From Scylla paramamosain (lineage: Eukaryota; Arthropoda; Malacostraca; Decapoda; Portunidae): a DNA stretch of 64,000 nucleotides. The position numbers and the translations under genes were made by a program. Every line of letters starts with the position of its first letter. The first letter of the stretch is position 1. Below, one piece after another: positions 63,090 to 64,000 of the stretch. The notes below the pieces were generated by a model, which worked only from the letters and a program-made list of their open reading frames with translations, made no database searches and had not been told where the DNA came from. Where the stretch lies: positions 20,738,766 through 20,802,765 of the forward strand of contig NC_087166.1 of the NCBI RefSeq assembly GCF_035594125.1, written 5' to 3'.

Positions 63090-63948
63090 TTAAGAAGAAG
63101 TGGAGGGTCCAGCCTCTGAATGAGTGTCCAAGTCTTCTAGTGTGTCCAATTCCTCAAGAGGAATAGGCAGCGCACGCTGTACGGTACACTGTCGCGTTGT
63201 ATGCGGTTTGTAGAGGCGAGCAGCAGCCAAAAAGAAATAAATGGTAGTGACGGTGTTGATAATTATCTTTGAGGAACAAATACCGGGCAAAGTACTGTTC
63301 AAAATATTCAGTTTTGATTCCTGGTCGCTTTGTCCACTCCTTAATGTTTCTCCATAATCTTTCTATGTTTTGTGTGTGGATGTCTGGATTCGGTGTGGTT
63401 TATGACCCAGTGAGTATACCCCTCGTTGCGCAGTGAGGAGTATGCCTCCCAGCCGTCACTCACAATTATATTTCCTGGAAGGATGTACTTTTTAATGAGG
63501 GGTATGAGAGTTGCAGCACCTCTATCCCTCTTTTCATTAACATGAAGTTTATTAACATAAACTGTTTCTAAGTCACTCTCTCAATCCCTACAAACAACCA
63601 CACACTATTTAGTGGGCGACCACGCTCGTACTTCCTTTTCACGAAAGTTTCATCAATTTCGACCACTACACCGTCACCACCAACAGGCTCCTGGCTCCTC
63701 AGCCAGTCTACAGTGACTACCGAGCAGAAACTGCGCCAATCAACACTCATATGCTCAAGCCACTTCAAACACTCGAAGATGGTTCGATGGTTCCACTGTT
63801 TTTCCAGCCAATGGTTGCAAAAGAGCACTAGTTGCCACACAGGAAGATGGGTGCCCTCTAGAAAAGTTCCTTTGTAGTCCGAAACCGTAAAACTACTCTG
63901 CTTTTTTTTTTTTTTTTGGGGGGGGGGAGCGCACGGTACTGACCACAA
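63090..63948 (-). pseudogene. Merlin / ISXO2-like (IS1595-type) DDE transposase, frameshifted
   Basis: Minus-strand transposase of the Merlin DNA-transposon family. First frame (63948-63568): SDYKGTFLEGTHLPVWQLVL, IFECLKWLEHMSVDWRSF, VVVEIDETFVKRKYERGRPL (first catalytic Asp in EIDET) and VWLFVGIER. A one-base deletion at about 63570 shifts to a frame with LETVYVNKLHVNEKRDRGAA and IIVSDGWEAYSSL (second Asp in SDGW), to about 63380. A 2-bp loss in a CA run near 63395 shifts again to NIERLWRNIKEWTKRPG (the third acidic residue, in NIERLW). A third frame change near 63235 leads to an acidic C-terminus ending SEAGPSTSS at 63090. The N-terminal side meets a T17-G10 homopolymer at 63903-63928 and may continue off the window. 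Three frame breaks make it a pseudogene. Confidence 0.8.
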
Positions 63949-64000
63949 TACCTTTCATGCCTGTCTTCCCTAAGTTTGCAAGGCAATGTACAATCCGGGC

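Overview
The window looks like intergenic or heterochromatic DNA from an arthropod, most probably a decapod crustacean. This is inferred from long pure (GA)n, (TA)n and (CA)n microsatellites, degenerate TTAGG-type telomeric repeats, DIRS-like and Ty3/gypsy retrotransposons and a very dense load of non-LTR retrotransposons (LINEs). I found no convincing host protein-coding gene, no tRNA or rRNA gene and no bacterial-type feature. Nearly every protein signature belongs to a transposable element, and most copies are broken.

Layout. 1-9 kb: microsatellites, then a minus-strand DIRS-like element (tyrosine recombinase, pol end, gag end) apparently split by a plus-strand LINE of a family I call LINE-A (3068-6345). 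10.6-17.8 kb: the shell of a Tigger/pogo-like DNA transposon (TA target duplications at both ends) containing (CT)n/(GA)n tracts and a second LINE (LINE-B), which is interrupted by a LINE-A copy, which is itself interrupted by a 471-bp Tigger-like element. 18-26 kb: a LINE ORF1 fragment, a minus-strand LINE-A, and a third LINE type (LINE-E). 28.4-33.5 kb: four consecutive minus-strand LINE 3' fragments (three LINE-C and one RTE-like). 34.4-39.1 kb: more LINE-A pieces, a gypsy RT scrap, a FLYWCH/MULE-type pseudogene and a LINE-A with an inverted 5' part. 39.1-50.4 kb: two inverted copies of a ~1.3-kb LTR, a 484-bp palindrome, gag fragments with CCHC knuckles, another LINE-A and a decayed Ty3/gypsy element. 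50.8-58.2 kb: LINE C-terminal and RT fragments, hAT-like ends, and the best-preserved LINE-A (54852-58160, minus; one frame of 989 codons with three nonsense changes and a short frame slip). 59.3-62.7 kb: a young LTR retrotransposon. 62.8-64 kb: telomere-like repeats and a Merlin (ISXO2-like) transposase pseudogene.

The most interesting object is the LTR retrotransposon at 59305-62718. It has 469-bp LTRs that look identical, a 4-bp target duplication, a tRNA-Leu-like primer binding site, an intact gag ORF and an intact retropepsin ORF, but no reverse transcriptase, RNase H or integrase. The gag/pro overlap carries an in-phase G GGA AAC slippery heptamer 4 nt upstream of a 12-bp stem, a textbook -1 frameshift arrangement. 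The pair looks like a non-autonomous gag-pro element that moved recently using enzymes supplied in trans.

All family names come from reading motifs by eye. Clade assignments among LINEs are provisional, and element edges are usually good to about 10-30 bp.
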